Shown here piece after piece: positions 1 through 8,940 of a stretch of DNA of 64,000 nt. A program made the position numbers and the translations under genes. Position 1 is the first letter of the stretch; each line of letters starts with the position of its first letter. Location of the stretch: NCBI GenBank assembly GCA_965601975.1, contig OZ271856.1, positions 1,426,001 to 1,490,000 of the forward strand, read 5' to 3'. The notes below the pieces were generated by a model. The model worked only from the letters and a program-made list of their open reading frames with translations, was not told the origin of the DNA and did not search any database. This stretch comes from JANQIO01 sp965601975. GTDB taxonomy: Bacteria; Pseudomonadota; Gammaproteobacteria; Pseudomonadales; Halieaceae.

Positions 1-412
1 GCACCGCCGCTGAGGTCAGGGCCTGGGACACCAGGAAGATCGACGAGATCACCGTGCGCGACGTGGTGCCGAAGCGCCGCTCCTGGTACTCGTAGATCGA
101 CGCCACACCGCTGTTGAAAAAGAACGGCAGGAAGAACGTCACCACCACGAAGATCACCAGCGGGTAGTTGAGGTGAATGGCGATCACCGACAGACCCTCG
201 GTATAGGCCCAGGCGGGCGCGCCCAGGAAGGTCAGCGCGCTGACGTAGGTGCCCAGCACCGAGATGCCGATGGCCCACCAGGGGGTGGAGCGGTCACCGA
301 GGAAGAAGTCCTCGGCGGAGTCCACCTTCTTCCCCAGCAGGTAGCCGATGTACAGGTTGGCGGCGATGTACACCAGCAGGATGGACCAGTTCAGTGTGCC
401 GAATTCAGCCAT
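1..412 (-). CDS. Sodium:solute symporter (SSS family), N-terminal part
   Basis: The gene begins at the ATG at 412 and runs off the left edge, so only 137 residues are visible. They show the start of a polytopic inner-membrane protein: hydrophobic segments at about residues 10-27, 45-70 and 75-98, then the loop YEYQERRFG, which is typical of the sodium:solute symporter family after its third helix. The family couples uptake of sugars, carboxylates, amino acids or other small solutes to sodium. It lies just downstream of a TonB receptor gene on the same strand, separated by a terminator, so the two probably handle the same nutrient at the outer and inner membranes. The substrate cannot be read from the sequence. 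Confidence 0.85.
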   Translation of the reverse strand, partial: MAEFGTLNWSILLVYIAANLYIGYLLGKKVDSAEDFFLGDRSTPWWAIGISVLGTYVSALTFLGAPAWAYTEGLSVIAIHLNYPLVIFVVVTFFLPFFFNSGVASIYEYQERRFGTTSRTVISSIFLVSQALTSAAV

Positions 413-445
413 TGTTCTTATGTCCTCGACGCATTACCCGCGGGC

Positions 446-479
446 AAAAAAAAGCGGCAGGGTGGTGACACCCTACCGC
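446..479 (-). terminator. Rho-independent terminator after the TonB receptor gene
   Basis: Read on the minus strand, an 11-base stem with one mismatch (arms 469-479 and 454-464, loop 465-468) is followed by eight T residues (446-453). It lies 38 bases beyond the receptor stop codon and upstream of the symporter start, so it should end or attenuate receptor transcription. Confidence 0.8.
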
Positions 480-516
480 AGTCCGTCATCGCTGGCACGC
501 GATGATGAGGCTCCCC

Positions 517-2796
517 TCAGAAGCTGTAGCTGAACTTCACGCCGTAGTTGCGCGGGTACAGGTAGCTGGTCTGCACCAGGTCGAAACCGCCGACATTGGT
601 CCGGGCCAGGACTTCCTCGTCCTCGATGTTCTCGACGAAGGCCTCCGCTTCCATGTTCTGGTTCTGGTTCGTCCAGATCACACGGAAGTCGGTCTTGGTG
701 TAAGAGTCCTGCTCCTGCTGGCTGTAGGTGATGACATCATCGGTGTTGTAGTCATCCGAGTAGTAGAACTGCAGGAACGGGGTGATCCGGCCCATGTCAC
801 CGAGGTCGTAGTCGTAGCCGATGCTCAGGCTCAGCGTGACTTCCGGCGCCCAGGGCGGGGTCTCGTCTTCCAGGTCCAGGAAAGTGGTGTCTACGCCATT
901 CGCCTGCACGAAGGGGTTGGCAGCGCCAAAATCACCGAACTCGTTGTCCATCAGGCTCAGGCCCGCAGTGATGATCCACTGGTCATCCGGGATCCAGGTG
1001 ATGTCGGCTTCGAGGCCCAGGGTCTCGATCTCACCGCCGTTCACCGTGCGGGTCTGGAACACGCCACCGCCCACGTCCACCAGTTCCTGCGTGGTCAGGT
1101 CGGTGTACTCGTTGTAGTACACGGCCACGTTGGCCTGCAGGGTGTCGTCGAGGAAGCGGCTCTTCATGCCCGCCTCGTAGGCGTCGGATTCCTGCTGCTC
1201 GAAGGCGCTGCCGTCGGCGTTCACACCGCCGGACAGGAAGCCGGTGGCGTAGTTGGCGTAGAACATGATCTCGTCACTGAAATCCCACTCGACGCCGGCA
1301 CGATAAGTCGTCTCATCGAACTGCTGGCTCGCGGAGCGATCCGGGTTCAGCGTGTAGCGATAGATGTCGATGGCGCGGCCATCCAGCCCGTCCGGGTTCA
1401 CGCCCGGGAGGGGGTTACCGTCCGCATCGGAGGAGGAGCCGGCAAAGGTGTCGGTGTCCTTGTCCTCGTCGTTGTAGCGAACGCCCGCGATCAGGCGGAG
1501 CTGGTCTGTCACCGCGTACTCACCCTGGAAGAAGACACCGTAGGTGACGGTCTCGATCTCCTGGTAGTCGGCGAAGTCACTGAAGTCGAACGGTGCGGTG
1601 CGGTACTGGGAGAAGCCGAACTCGATCTCGTCCTCTGAGTAATAGCCGCCCAAGGTCGCCTTGAAGCGGTCGCCCTCGTAGAGGAACTGCAGCTCGCTGG
1701 TCACGGACTCGGTCTGCTCGTCCCAGAAGTAGATGTAGCCGGGCTGGCTGGACCAGTCGCCGTCCCAGTCAAACTCGCTGTCCCAGTCCGTGTAGGAGGT
1801 GATGTAACGGGCGGAGACGGTGTCGGTCAGGTCGGCCTTGATGTCGAGGGTGATGTTGTGCTCCTCGTTGTCACGGTCCGCGTCGATATCCGTGTTGACT
1901 TCCCACTCCTCGTCGAAACGGGAGTTGCCCGCCTGGAACGGGTAGGGGTTCTCACAGTTTTCAAACTGGCCGAAGGCGTCGGTGATGCCGTTCTCGTTGA
2001 CCGGTTGGCAGATGCCCTCCGCCGAGAAGATGCCGTCGGCGATCCCCTCCTGGCTGACATAGGTGTAGCGCAGCACAGCCTCGACGCTGTCGTTACGCCA
2101 CAGGCCTGACAGGCGCGCATTGCGGGCCTCGTCCTGGCCCAGGTCTTCCGCCGGGCCCTTGTTGTCGATGTAGCCGTCGCTGTCCTTGGTGTTGATGGCC
2201 AGGCGAATCGCAGCATCGTCATTGATCGGCACGTTGATGAAGCCCTCGGTGGTGTAGCGGCTGAAGCGCTCCACGGTGCCGCGCAGGCTGCCGCTCAGCG
2301 CCTCCGGGTCGGGCTTGAAGGTGTGAACATTGATCGCGCCGGCGAACGTGTTACGTCCGTACAGGGTGCCCTGCGGGCCTTTCAATACCTCAACGCGCTC
2401 CACGTCGAAATAGGCCTGGGACTGCTGCGACGCGCGCGGACGGTACACGCCATCGACGAAGAAGCCGGCGATGGAGGAGTTGTCCGCGAAGGTGTTGTTG
2501 GAGTTGGCGCCGCGCATGGCGACCTTGGCATCGGAGCCGATGAAGCCGTAGCTCATGCCGGGGGTGACCAGCTCGAGCCGCGAAATGTCGGTGATACCCG
2601 CGCGCTGCATGGCGCGCTGGTCCAGTGCCGTCACGGTGACACCCACATCCTGCAGGTTCTGCTCGCGCTTCTGCGCGGTCACGATGACTTCTTCCAGGGC
2701 GAAGCCCTGGCCGAGGGCGGTCATGGGGAGGCCGCCGCCAAGCGCCGTAATGACGCCAATTTGTGCTGCAAGGATTTTACGGGTGGGTGTCTTCAT
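517..2796 (-). CDS. TonB-dependent outer-membrane receptor
   Basis: A 759-residue receptor that would import a substrate across the outer membrane using TonB energy. A signal peptide (about residues 1-30) is followed by a TonB box (EEVIVTAQKR, 35-44), a plug domain containing the usual RVEVLKGPQGTLYGRNTFAG stretch, and a C-terminal beta-barrel ending in the terminal Phe expected of outer-membrane barrels. It resembles the gammaproteobacterial and sphingomonad receptors often found beside catabolic genes rather than siderophore receptors; that is inference. It is divergent from the cupin/HisD/NTF2 operon, and the intergenic region carries candidate operators. The ATG at 2796 opens directly into the signal peptide. 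Confidence 0.92.
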   Translation of the reverse strand: MKTPTRKILAAQIGVITALGGGLPMTALGQGFALEEVIVTAQKREQNLQDVGVTVTALDQRAMQRAGITDISRLELVTPGMSYGFIGSDAKVAMRGANSNNTFADNSSIAGFFVDGVYRPRASQQSQAYFDVERVEVLKGPQGTLYGRNTFAGAINVHTFKPDPEALSGSLRGTVERFSRYTTEGFINVPINDDAAIRLAINTKDSDGYIDNKGPAEDLGQDEARNARLSGLWRNDSVEAVLRYTYVSQEGIADGIFSAEGICQPVNENGITDAFGQFENCENPYPFQAGNSRFDEEWEVNTDIDADRDNEEHNITLDIKADLTDTVSARYITSYTDWDSEFDWDGDWSSQPGYIYFWDEQTESVTSELQFLYEGDRFKATLGGYYSEDEIEFGFSQYRTAPFDFSDFADYQEIETVTYGVFFQGEYAVTDQLRLIAGVRYNDEDKDTDTFAGSSSDADGNPLPGVNPDGLDGRAIDIYRYTLNPDRSASQQFDETTYRAGVEWDFSDEIMFYANYATGFLSGGVNADGSAFEQQESDAYEAGMKSRFLDDTLQANVAVYYNEYTDLTTQELVDVGGGVFQTRTVNGGEIETLGLEADITWIPDDQWIITAGLSLMDNEFGDFGAANPFVQANGVDTTFLDLEDETPPWAPEVTLSLSIGYDYDLGDMGRITPFLQFYYSDDYNTDDVITYSQQEQDSYTKTDFRVIWTNQNQNMEAEAFVENIEDEEVLARTNVGGFDLVQTSYLYPRNYGVKFSYSF

Positions 2797-2963
2797 TGAT
2801 TGTCTCCGTATCGTGTACAGGGAGCCCTACAGGGAGCTGTTTTTGTGTTCTCAGGTGATAATTCTTGTTATCTCAACCTACCGCTATCTGCCTGGTACAA
2901 CGTGGTCACGGGCAGGGTCGTTACCCTTTGAATCGCCAATGACCGCCGGTGTAGCAATGTACG

Positions 2964-3001
2964 TCGAATGCAAAGTAGGTCGAATGTACTTCGTATGCAA
3001 A
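2964..3001. promoter_or_regulatory. Cluster of operator half-site-like repeats
   Basis: Three related elements lie in tandem: TCGAATGCAAA (2964-2974), TCGAATGT (2980-2987) and TCGTATGCAAA (2991-3001). The first matches one arm of the palindrome at 3157-3174 exactly. They lie about 170 bases upstream of the receptor start. The rest of the 471-base gap (2797-3267) contains no gene that I can support. Confidence 0.45.
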
Positions 3002-3156
3002 ACGGATTCAACCGGCAAAACCTCAAAAATTTTCTGGTTATTGGGGTCGGCCCCCGTGCAGGCGGGGCTGCCCAGGGCCAGCGGCGCCGCTTATTTGCGC
3101 TGAAACATTCTGCTCACACGCCTATTGCCCGATTTGAAAACTGCCGCTAGACTTGC

Positions 3157-3174
3157 TTTGCATTCGAATTCAAA
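3157..3174. promoter_or_regulatory. 18-bp palindromic operator candidate
   Basis: TTTGCATTCGAATTCAAA is an inverted repeat whose two 9-base arms pair at eight positions. It lies 94 bases before the cupin ATG and shares its half-site with the cluster at 2964-3001. The pattern fits one regulator controlling both divergent units. No regulator gene for it lies nearby in this window. Confidence 0.5.
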
Positions 3175-3267
3175 ATATCGCGCTCTTCTGCCGTGTCACC
3201 GGCCAGAACGCAAGATCACACTAGGGCTGGCGCGCTTGCGCCGCCGGGACATCGAGGATTTCTGACC

Positions 3268-4317
3268 ATGCCGAGCGCTTCTCTGGCAAACCGCGTTGTG
3301 CGCAAATCCGACTACATCCCCTGCGAGGAAGCTTTTGTCGATACCCGCCTGCCGGGGCGCGAGGGCAAACTCAATTACTGCATCATCGGGCCGGGTGTGG
3401 CCGAGAACGAGAAGCAGGTGGTGCACATAGCCGAACCCCACGGATTCAACGTGGGCGGCGTTTCCCTGCCCACCGGCAAGATCAATTCCCTGCACTCCCA
3501 CACGACCGCCGAGGTGTTCCTGGTGTGCCGCGGCGAGTGGCGCTTCTTCTGGGGCTATGACGGCAACGACGGCGAGGCGGTGCTGTCCCCAGGCGATGTC
3601 ATCAGCATCCCCACCGGGACGTTCCGCGCCTTCGAGAGCGTCGGCAGCGACGACAACTTCATGCTGTCCTGGCTGGGTGAGGACGATCCCGGCCACGTCA
3701 CCTGGGCCAACGATGTGATCGAGGGGGCCGCCGAGTACGGCTTTTACCTGCGCAAGGATTCCAGCCTGGTCGATACCAGCGCCGGGGATGCACTGCCGCC
3801 GGAAGAAGAACTGCTGCGCCCGCTCAGCGAAGCGGAATTGTTGCGCTACAACCGCACCAGCCCGGCCGAGATGGCAGCACGGGTATTCAACGTCGACCGC
3901 TCTGACGGCATCGACCAGTCCTTCGCCGACTGTGCGCTCACAGGTGGCGCCAAGCGCTACCACCCGATCATCGGTGAGGGCTGCCACGAGCTGGGCACGG
4001 CCACGGCATTGGTGCTCAATCCCCACTCCTTCAGCCTCGCCGCTATCGAGGCGGAGCCCGGCAACGGCTTCCTCACACATCGCTTCGGCGTCAAGCAGGT
4101 GCTGACCGTGGGCGAGGGCCAGTGGGAGTTGACCATGGGCGAGGACGACCAGGAAACGTTCAATGTCGGGCCGGAAGATACGGTTTCGGTGCCGGCGGGA
4201 TACTGGCGCAGTATCCGCAATACGGGCGAGGGCCGCGGCGTCCTCTACATCGCCACATCCGGCGACCTGCACGCAGACATCGAGTGGGCACCCGAGGTGT
4301 CCGCGCAACTCAGCTAA
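3268..4317 (+). CDS. Bicupin protein, first gene of a catabolic operon
   Basis: A 349-residue protein with two cupin barrels. The first (about residues 60-135) keeps the motif-1 pattern HSH with a following Glu (H76, H78, E82), but the usual motif-2 His is replaced in TGTFRAF. The second (about 270-335) lacks an HxH, so at most the first barrel binds metal. Cupins of this layout are dioxygenases, isomerases or ligand-binding proteins; no substrate can be assigned. I chose the ATG at 3268, with GAGGA ten bases before it, over a GTG at 3193 that would add an unconserved-looking leader. It starts the unit with HisD-like and NTF2-like genes. Confidence 0.75.
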   Translation: MPSASLANRVVRKSDYIPCEEAFVDTRLPGREGKLNYCIIGPGVAENEKQVVHIAEPHGFNVGGVSLPTGKINSLHSHTTAEVFLVCRGEWRFFWGYDGNDGEAVLSPGDVISIPTGTFRAFESVGSDDNFMLSWLGEDDPGHVTWANDVIEGAAEYGFYLRKDSSLVDTSAGDALPPEEELLRPLSEAELLRYNRTSPAEMAARVFNVDRSDGIDQSFADCALTGGAKRYHPIIGEGCHELGTATALVLNPHSFSLAAIEAEPGNGFLTHRFGVKQVLTVGEGQWELTMGEDDQETFNVGPEDTVSVPAGYWRSIRNTGEGRGVLYIATSGDLHADIEWAPEVSAQLS

Positions 4318-4368
4318 CGATTACACAGCAAGACCGCGCTGCCACCGCAGCCGGCGGAGGTTCATCTC

Positions 4369-5643
4369 ATGGCAACAATTTTGAAAGAAGGCATTTCCCA
4401 GGAACAGGCGGTGCAGAACAGCACCCAGGTGCGCGAGACGGTCGAGGGTATCCTCGCGGATATCAGTGCGCGCGGCGATGCCGCGGTGCGGGAGCTGTCG
4501 GAGAAGTTCGACAAGTGGTCGCCCGAGAGCTTCCGCCTGACTGATCAGCAGATACAGGCCTGCATCGACAGCCTGCCCGAATCGACCCTCAACGACATCA
4601 AGTTTGCCCAGGAGCAGGTGAAGAACTTCGCCCGCATCCAGCGTGAGTCCATGAAGGACGTCGAAGTGGAAACCCGCCCCGGCGTGACCCTCGGGCACAA
4701 GCACCTGCCGGTCAACAGCGTCGGCTGCTACATTCCGGGCGGCAAGTACCCGCTGGTGGCTTCGGCGCACATGAGCGTGGCCACGGCGAAAGTGGCCGGC
4801 GTGCCGCGGGTGATCGCCTGCGCGCCGCCCTTCAACGGCGAGCCCAATGCCGCCATCGTCGCCACCATGGCGCTGGCGGGCGCCGATGAAATCTACTGCT
4901 TTGGCGGCGTCCAGGCGGTGGGCGCCATGGCGCTGGGCACCGAAACCATTGCCGGTGTCGATATGATCGTCGGCCCGGGCAATGCCTTTGTCGCAGAAGC
5001 CAAGCGGCAATTGTTCGGCCGCGTCGGCATCGACCTGCTGGCGGGCCCGACGGAAACCCTTGTCATCTGCGACGAGATCGCCTGCGACGGCGAGATGGCC
5101 GCAACGGACCTGCTGGGCCAGGCGGAGCACGGCCCCAACTCGCCGGCGATCCTGCTGACCAATTCCGAGCAGCTGGCCCACGACACCATGGCGGAAATCG
5201 AAAAGCAGCTTAAGACCCTGCCGACCGCGGAGATCGCCGGCAAGGCCTGGGAAGACTACGGCCAGGTCATTGTGTGCGACAGCTACGAAGAGATGGTCGC
5301 CGTCGCTGACGAGATCGCGTCGGAGCACGTCCAGGTCATGACCGAGGACCCCGATTACTTCCTCAACAACATGACCAACTACGGCGCCCTGTTCCTCGGC
5401 CCGGAGACCAATGTGTCCTACGGCGACAAGGTCATCGGCACCAACCACACGCTGCCCACCAACAAGGCGGCGCGCTACACCGGCGGCCTCTGGGTCGGCA
5501 AATTCATCAAGACCTGCACCTACCAGAAGGTGTCGCCGGAAGCGACGGTGGAGATCGGCGAGTACTGCTCGCGCCTGTGTGAGCTGGAGGGCTTCGCCGG
5601 TCACAAGGCCCAGGCGGACCTGCGCGTGGCGCGTTACGGCTAG
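4369..5643 (+). CDS. Histidinol dehydrogenase-family zinc alcohol dehydrogenase
   Basis: This 424-residue protein is homologous to HisD along its length. Positions corresponding to the HisD zinc ligands are kept (Q251, H254, D353, H412), as are the catalytic pair E319-H320 and H360 in GTNHTLPT, so it should be an active NAD-dependent four-electron alcohol-to-acid dehydrogenase. Catabolic HisD paralogs such as sulfopropanediol dehydrogenase HpsN share this length. No other his genes are near, and the neighbours are a cupin and NTF2-like proteins, so a hydroxymethyl group on a catabolic substrate is more likely than histidinol; this is inference. A strong GGAGG precedes the ATG, and the next gene starts 15 bases after the stop. 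Confidence 0.85.
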   Translation: MATILKEGISQEQAVQNSTQVRETVEGILADISARGDAAVRELSEKFDKWSPESFRLTDQQIQACIDSLPESTLNDIKFAQEQVKNFARIQRESMKDVEVETRPGVTLGHKHLPVNSVGCYIPGGKYPLVASAHMSVATAKVAGVPRVIACAPPFNGEPNAAIVATMALAGADEIYCFGGVQAVGAMALGTETIAGVDMIVGPGNAFVAEAKRQLFGRVGIDLLAGPTETLVICDEIACDGEMAATDLLGQAEHGPNSPAILLTNSEQLAHDTMAEIEKQLKTLPTAEIAGKAWEDYGQVIVCDSYEEMVAVADEIASEHVQVMTEDPDYFLNNMTNYGALFLGPETNVSYGDKVIGTNHTLPTNKAARYTGGLWVGKFIKTCTYQKVSPEATVEIGEYCSRLCELEGFAGHKAQADLRVARYG

Positions 5644-5658
5644 TACTGTCTGGTAGCT

Positions 5659-6696
5659 ATGAGTAGATCCATCCACGAACAGAACCGGGAGTTCATCGGG
5701 CACTTTCGCCGTGCCCTGTATGACCTCGATCCCGAGCGCCTGCGCGGTGAGCTCGAAGCGCTGTTTGCACCCGATGCGGTGATTCAGCTGGCGCATCCGC
5801 TGGGGACCATGACAGGCCCCACTGCTTTGTACGAGCAGGCCTACGTGCCCCTGCTGCGGGCAATCCCGGACCTGGAGCGCCGCGACTATATCGTGATGGC
5901 CGGCCCCCAGGATGACGAGTGCTGGGTCGGTTGCGGTGGCTATTACACCGGGGTGTTCGAGCACCCCTGGCTGGATATTCCCGCCACGCGGCATGCCGTC
6001 ACCATGCGCTACTGCGAGTTTTTCCATGTGGAAGACGAGAAAATCGTGGCCATGCATGCCCTCTGGGATATCCCGGAGGTCATGATCCAGGCCAATGCCT
6101 GGCCCATGAGCCCAAGCCTGGGCCGGGAGATGCTGATTCCCGGCCCGGCCACGCAGGACGGCATCATTACCGGGCCCTACGACGCAGAGCGCTCCGCCGC
6201 CAGCCTGGAGCTGGTGGAGAACATGCTGCACGGGCTGGGGGATTACGCGGCGGGACGCATCGATACGCAGGATCCCGGCCCCTACTGGCATCCGAAAATG
6301 AACTGGTACGGCCCCGCGGGCATCGGCTCGAACCGGCGCATTACCGGGTTCCGGCACTGGCACCAGTCCCCGTTCCGCGCCGGCCTGCCCGACACCGACA
6401 GCGACCGCAACAAGCCCTACACCCAATGCTATTTCGGCGATGGTGACTACGTCGCGTTCTGCGGCTTCGACGCCATGCGCATGACCGTCAGCGGCGATGG
6501 CTGGCTGGGCATTGTCCCCCCTGGTGAGGGGATCAGGATGACCAGCCTGGATTTCTGGCGCTGCGAGAACGGCAAGATTCGGGAGAACTGGGTATTGGTG
6601 GACCTGCTGGACGTCTACCGGAAACTCGGTGTCGACGTATTCCGTCGCATGCGCGAGTACACCGTCGACCGCCAGGCCAACCCACCCGCCCTGTAA
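5659..6696 (+). CDS. Tandem NTF2/SnoaL-like domain protein
   Basis: A 345-residue protein made of two NTF2-like alpha+beta barrels (about residues 10-150 and 185-330). Both end in the family pattern of an acidic strand followed by a tryptophan-containing strand (the second is DFWRCENGKIRENWVLVD). NTF2-like proteins include polyketide cyclases, ketosteroid isomerases, limonene epoxide hydrolases and the gamma-formaldehyde lyases of lignin-dimer catabolism. No specific catalytic set is clear here. It is the third gene of the operon and is followed by two single-domain relatives, which suggests several lyase, isomerase or hydratase steps on one substrate or a hetero-oligomer. Confidence 0.7.
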   Translation: MSRSIHEQNREFIGHFRRALYDLDPERLRGELEALFAPDAVIQLAHPLGTMTGPTALYEQAYVPLLRAIPDLERRDYIVMAGPQDDECWVGCGGYYTGVFEHPWLDIPATRHAVTMRYCEFFHVEDEKIVAMHALWDIPEVMIQANAWPMSPSLGREMLIPGPATQDGIITGPYDAERSAASLELVENMLHGLGDYAAGRIDTQDPGPYWHPKMNWYGPAGIGSNRRITGFRHWHQSPFRAGLPDTDSDRNKPYTQCYFGDGDYVAFCGFDAMRMTVSGDGWLGIVPPGEGIRMTSLDFWRCENGKIRENWVLVDLLDVYRKLGVDVFRRMREYTVDRQANPPAL

Positions 6697-6720
6697 CCAT
6701 CGACATATCGGAGATTTGCC

Positions 6721-7248
6721 ATGAAGGGTTCACGCCCGGCACAGGCCGAACTGACGGCCCACAACGACCTCAGCAAGACCGACGAGACCCTGGCCACTAT
6801 CGATGCCATGGTCGACGGCCTCAACGACCACGACATTGACAATATGGGTCGCTTCTTCAGCGAGGATTTTCGCTGGATGGGCAATACGGGCTGCGGCTTC
6901 AAACAGGGCCTGAAGGAATTCCAGCAGGGCTGGCAGCGGCCCTTCCAGGCGGCGTTCTCCGACAAGGTCTGCATCGACGAGGCCCGGATTACCCAGGGTG
7001 AGTGGTGCGCGGCTTTCGGGCGCCAGGAGGCGGTGCACAGCGGTGAGTTCATGGGTATCGCGCCCACCGGCAAGCGGGTGGAAATTCGCTACATGGATTT
7101 CTGGAAAGTCGTGGACGGCAAGATTGTGGACAACTGGGTAATGGTCGACTTTCCTTACATCATGCGCCAGTTGGGGGTGGATGCCTTCAACGGCGAGGGC
7201 TGGGAAAAATACGACAGCGGCGCCATGCCGGTACAAAACGGCGCGTAG
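6721..7248 (+). CDS. NTF2/SnoaL-like protein
   Basis: A 175-residue single-domain NTF2-like protein. The C-terminal half (YMDFWKVVDGKIVDNWVMVD followed by a QLGVD segment) is clearly similar to the second domain of the preceding protein, so the two share a common origin. It starts at an ATG eight bases after GGAG and lies 24 bases downstream of its neighbour. An enzymatic role (cyclase, isomerase or lyase) is expected from the family, but the substrate is unknown. Confidence 0.7.
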   Translation: MKGSRPAQAELTAHNDLSKTDETLATIDAMVDGLNDHDIDNMGRFFSEDFRWMGNTGCGFKQGLKEFQQGWQRPFQAAFSDKVCIDEARITQGEWCAAFGRQEAVHSGEFMGIAPTGKRVEIRYMDFWKVVDGKIVDNWVMVDFPYIMRQLGVDAFNGEGWEKYDSGAMPVQNGA

Positions 7249-7280
7249 GCACACAAGCTGAAAAAGAAGGAGAAGATGCT

Positions 7281-7700
7281 ATGACCGCTATGCAGAATGC
7301 CGAGGCGTTCTTCCACGCCTGCGAGGGCCTGAAGGGCTGGGAGGGCTGCCAGGCCTATGTTGCCGACGGTGCGGGTTTCGTCGCCCAGAGCGAGCCGCTG
7401 GTCGATATCGATTCGGTGGAAGGCTACTGCGAGTGGATGGCCGGGCTCGGCCAGGGACCGCTGGCGGGCTGCAGCTATGACATCCACAGCAGCGCCTGGG
7501 ATGAAGGCAGCCGCAGTGCCATCTTCTTCGCGACCTTCAACGGCCAGCATGTCGGAGAGGGCGGCCCGGTGCCGCCGACCAACCAGTCGACTGCCAGCCA
7601 CTATGTCTATGTCATCCAGATGGATGACAACGACAAGGTCACCCACCTGACCAAGATCTGGAACGCCCCCTGGGCGCTGACGGAGCTGGGCTGGACCTAG
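7281..7700 (+). CDS. Small NTF2-like protein, last gene of the operon
   Basis: This 139-residue protein has the size and strand pattern of an NTF2-like barrel (SAIFFATFNGQHVGEGG, then HYVYVIQMDDNDKVTHLTKIW). It is more divergent than its two upstream neighbours. AAGGAGAAG lies ten bases before the ATG, so it should be well translated. It ends four bases before the stop codon of the convergent serine hydrolase gene. Confidence 0.65.
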   Translation: MTAMQNAEAFFHACEGLKGWEGCQAYVADGAGFVAQSEPLVDIDSVEGYCEWMAGLGQGPLAGCSYDIHSSAWDEGSRSAIFFATFNGQHVGEGGPVPPTNQSTASHYVYVIQMDDNDKVTHLTKIWNAPWALTELGWT

Positions 7701-7704
7701 CGAG

Positions 7705-8940
7705 TTACCCGGGCGCGGCGAACACCTGTATCAGCGGTTTGTAGAGCATGCCGAAGGTGTGGAATGCCTCGGTCTTGGCATTGGTGCAAAACGCCATGGA
7801 CATGACGTAATCCGGGTAGACCAGCAGCCAGCACTGCGAGCCCCGTGCCACCCCGCCGTGATTGGCGTTGCGGGCCACGCCCACGTCCTCAATGTCCCAC
7901 TCCCGCCAGCGCCAGCCGAGGGCATAGTTCTGCTCGTTTACACTGCCGTCCGCCAGCGTCTGTGGCGTCCAGAAGGCGTCCCGCGTCTCCGCTGAGATAA
8001 ACGCCGGGTCGAAGTACATCCGCCCCATGCGCACCAGGTCAGAGGGCGAGGAAACGAACCCCCCACCCGGCAGGCGATGGCTCAGGTCGACTTTGCGCCA
8101 GGGCCGGAAGCGTTTGCCGTCGGTGTAATACAGGGTGACCAGGCGGGCCTCGCGACGGTCTCCGTCCGCATCCGGAAATGTGCTGGTCATTCCCGCCGGC
8201 TCGAACACGTCCCGGCGCATCAACTCCCGATAGGACTGGCCGGTGGATTCGCTCATGGTGGCGCCCAGCAGGACTGTGCCCAGGGACGAGTAGTGAAAGC
8301 CTGTGCCAGGGTCGTGCAGCAGTGGGCTGCCGTCGAACACCGACAGCGCATCACGGACATCCGCGTAGTGGCGGTCAAGGGCGATGGTGCGATAGAGCCC
8401 GGCCCAGTCGCCGTTCTCCCTGTAGTGGGGTATGCCCGCGGAATGGGACGCCAGCTGGCGCGGTGTGATCGTCGACCAGGCCGGGTTGGGCAACTCCGTG
8501 AAGTACTCTGACAGCGGCGTGTCGAGCCCGATTTCACCCCGGTCCACCAGACGCGCCAGCGCGGTTGCCGTCAGCGCCTTGGAGGTGCTGCCGATCCGAA
8601 ACAGGCTGTCCGGCGTTGTCGGTGTGCGGCTCTCGATGTCCGCATAGCCGACAGCACCCGCCCAGACCAGGTGATCCCCCACCGCGACCGCCGCGGACAG
8701 CGACGGCAGGTTCGCCTCGCGGCGATAGTCACCCATCACCTCCAGCGCGCGAGTGCCCCTCGACTCGAAGCGGGGGTCAATCAGCTGCTGGGTCTCTGGC
8801 ACCTCACCATCGATGTCCACCCAGCCCCCCGGCGGCAGCGGCACGATTCCGCGGTGTGCGTAGAACTGGTATACGGGACCCAGGAACCACACCGCAATCA
8901 TCAGCGCCGCCGCTGAGAAAACTGCCAGGAGCTTTTTCAT
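7705..8940 (-). CDS. Serine beta-lactamase-like hydrolase (class C/esterase family)
   Basis: A 411-residue protein with an N-terminal signal or anchor segment (MKKLLAVFSAAALMIAVWFL). The beta-lactamase-related catalytic motif SxxK is present as STSK within RIGSTSKALTATAL, and the second motif appears as YSS. The family includes D-aminopeptidases, esterases and penicillin-binding-like enzymes acting in the periplasm; true beta-lactamase activity is not implied. I chose the ATG at 8940 over a TTG eight codons earlier because it opens directly into the hydrophobic segment and has GGAG upstream. It faces the NTF2 operon and is divergent from the aldehyde dehydrogenase gene. Confidence 0.8.
   Translation of the reverse strand: MKKLLAVFSAAALMIAVWFLGPVYQFYAHRGIVPLPPGGWVDIDGEVPETQQLIDPRFESRGTRALEVMGDYRREANLPSLSAAVAVGDHLVWAGAVGYADIESRTPTTPDSLFRIGSTSKALTATALARLVDRGEIGLDTPLSEYFTELPNPAWSTITPRQLASHSAGIPHYRENGDWAGLYRTIALDRHYADVRDALSVFDGSPLLHDPGTGFHYSSLGTVLLGATMSESTGQSYRELMRRDVFEPAGMTSTFPDADGDRREARLVTLYYTDGKRFRPWRKVDLSHRLPGGGFVSSPSDLVRMGRMYFDPAFISAETRDAFWTPQTLADGSVNEQNYALGWRWREWDIEDVGVARNANHGGVARGSQCWLLVYPDYVMSMAFCTNAKTEAFHTFGMLYKPLIQVFAAPG

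Noticed and set aside
4369..5643. Histidine biosynthesis gene hisD
   Set aside because: No other his genes are near, and the neighbours are a cupin and NTF2-like proteins; a catabolic paralog is more likely.
4321..6426. A long open frame antisense to the HisD-like and NTF2-like genes
   Set aside because: Its protein is compositionally odd (rich in His, Gly, Arg, Val), has no recognisable domain and lies opposite genes with clear family motifs; it is a high-GC shadow frame. The same holds for antisense frames over 502-1638, 3196-4308, 18963-20018, 31084-32463 and 39831-41192.
7705..8940. Beta-lactamase
   Set aside because: Only the general SxxK/YxS family pattern is present; many relatives are esterases or peptidases, so a resistance call is not justified.
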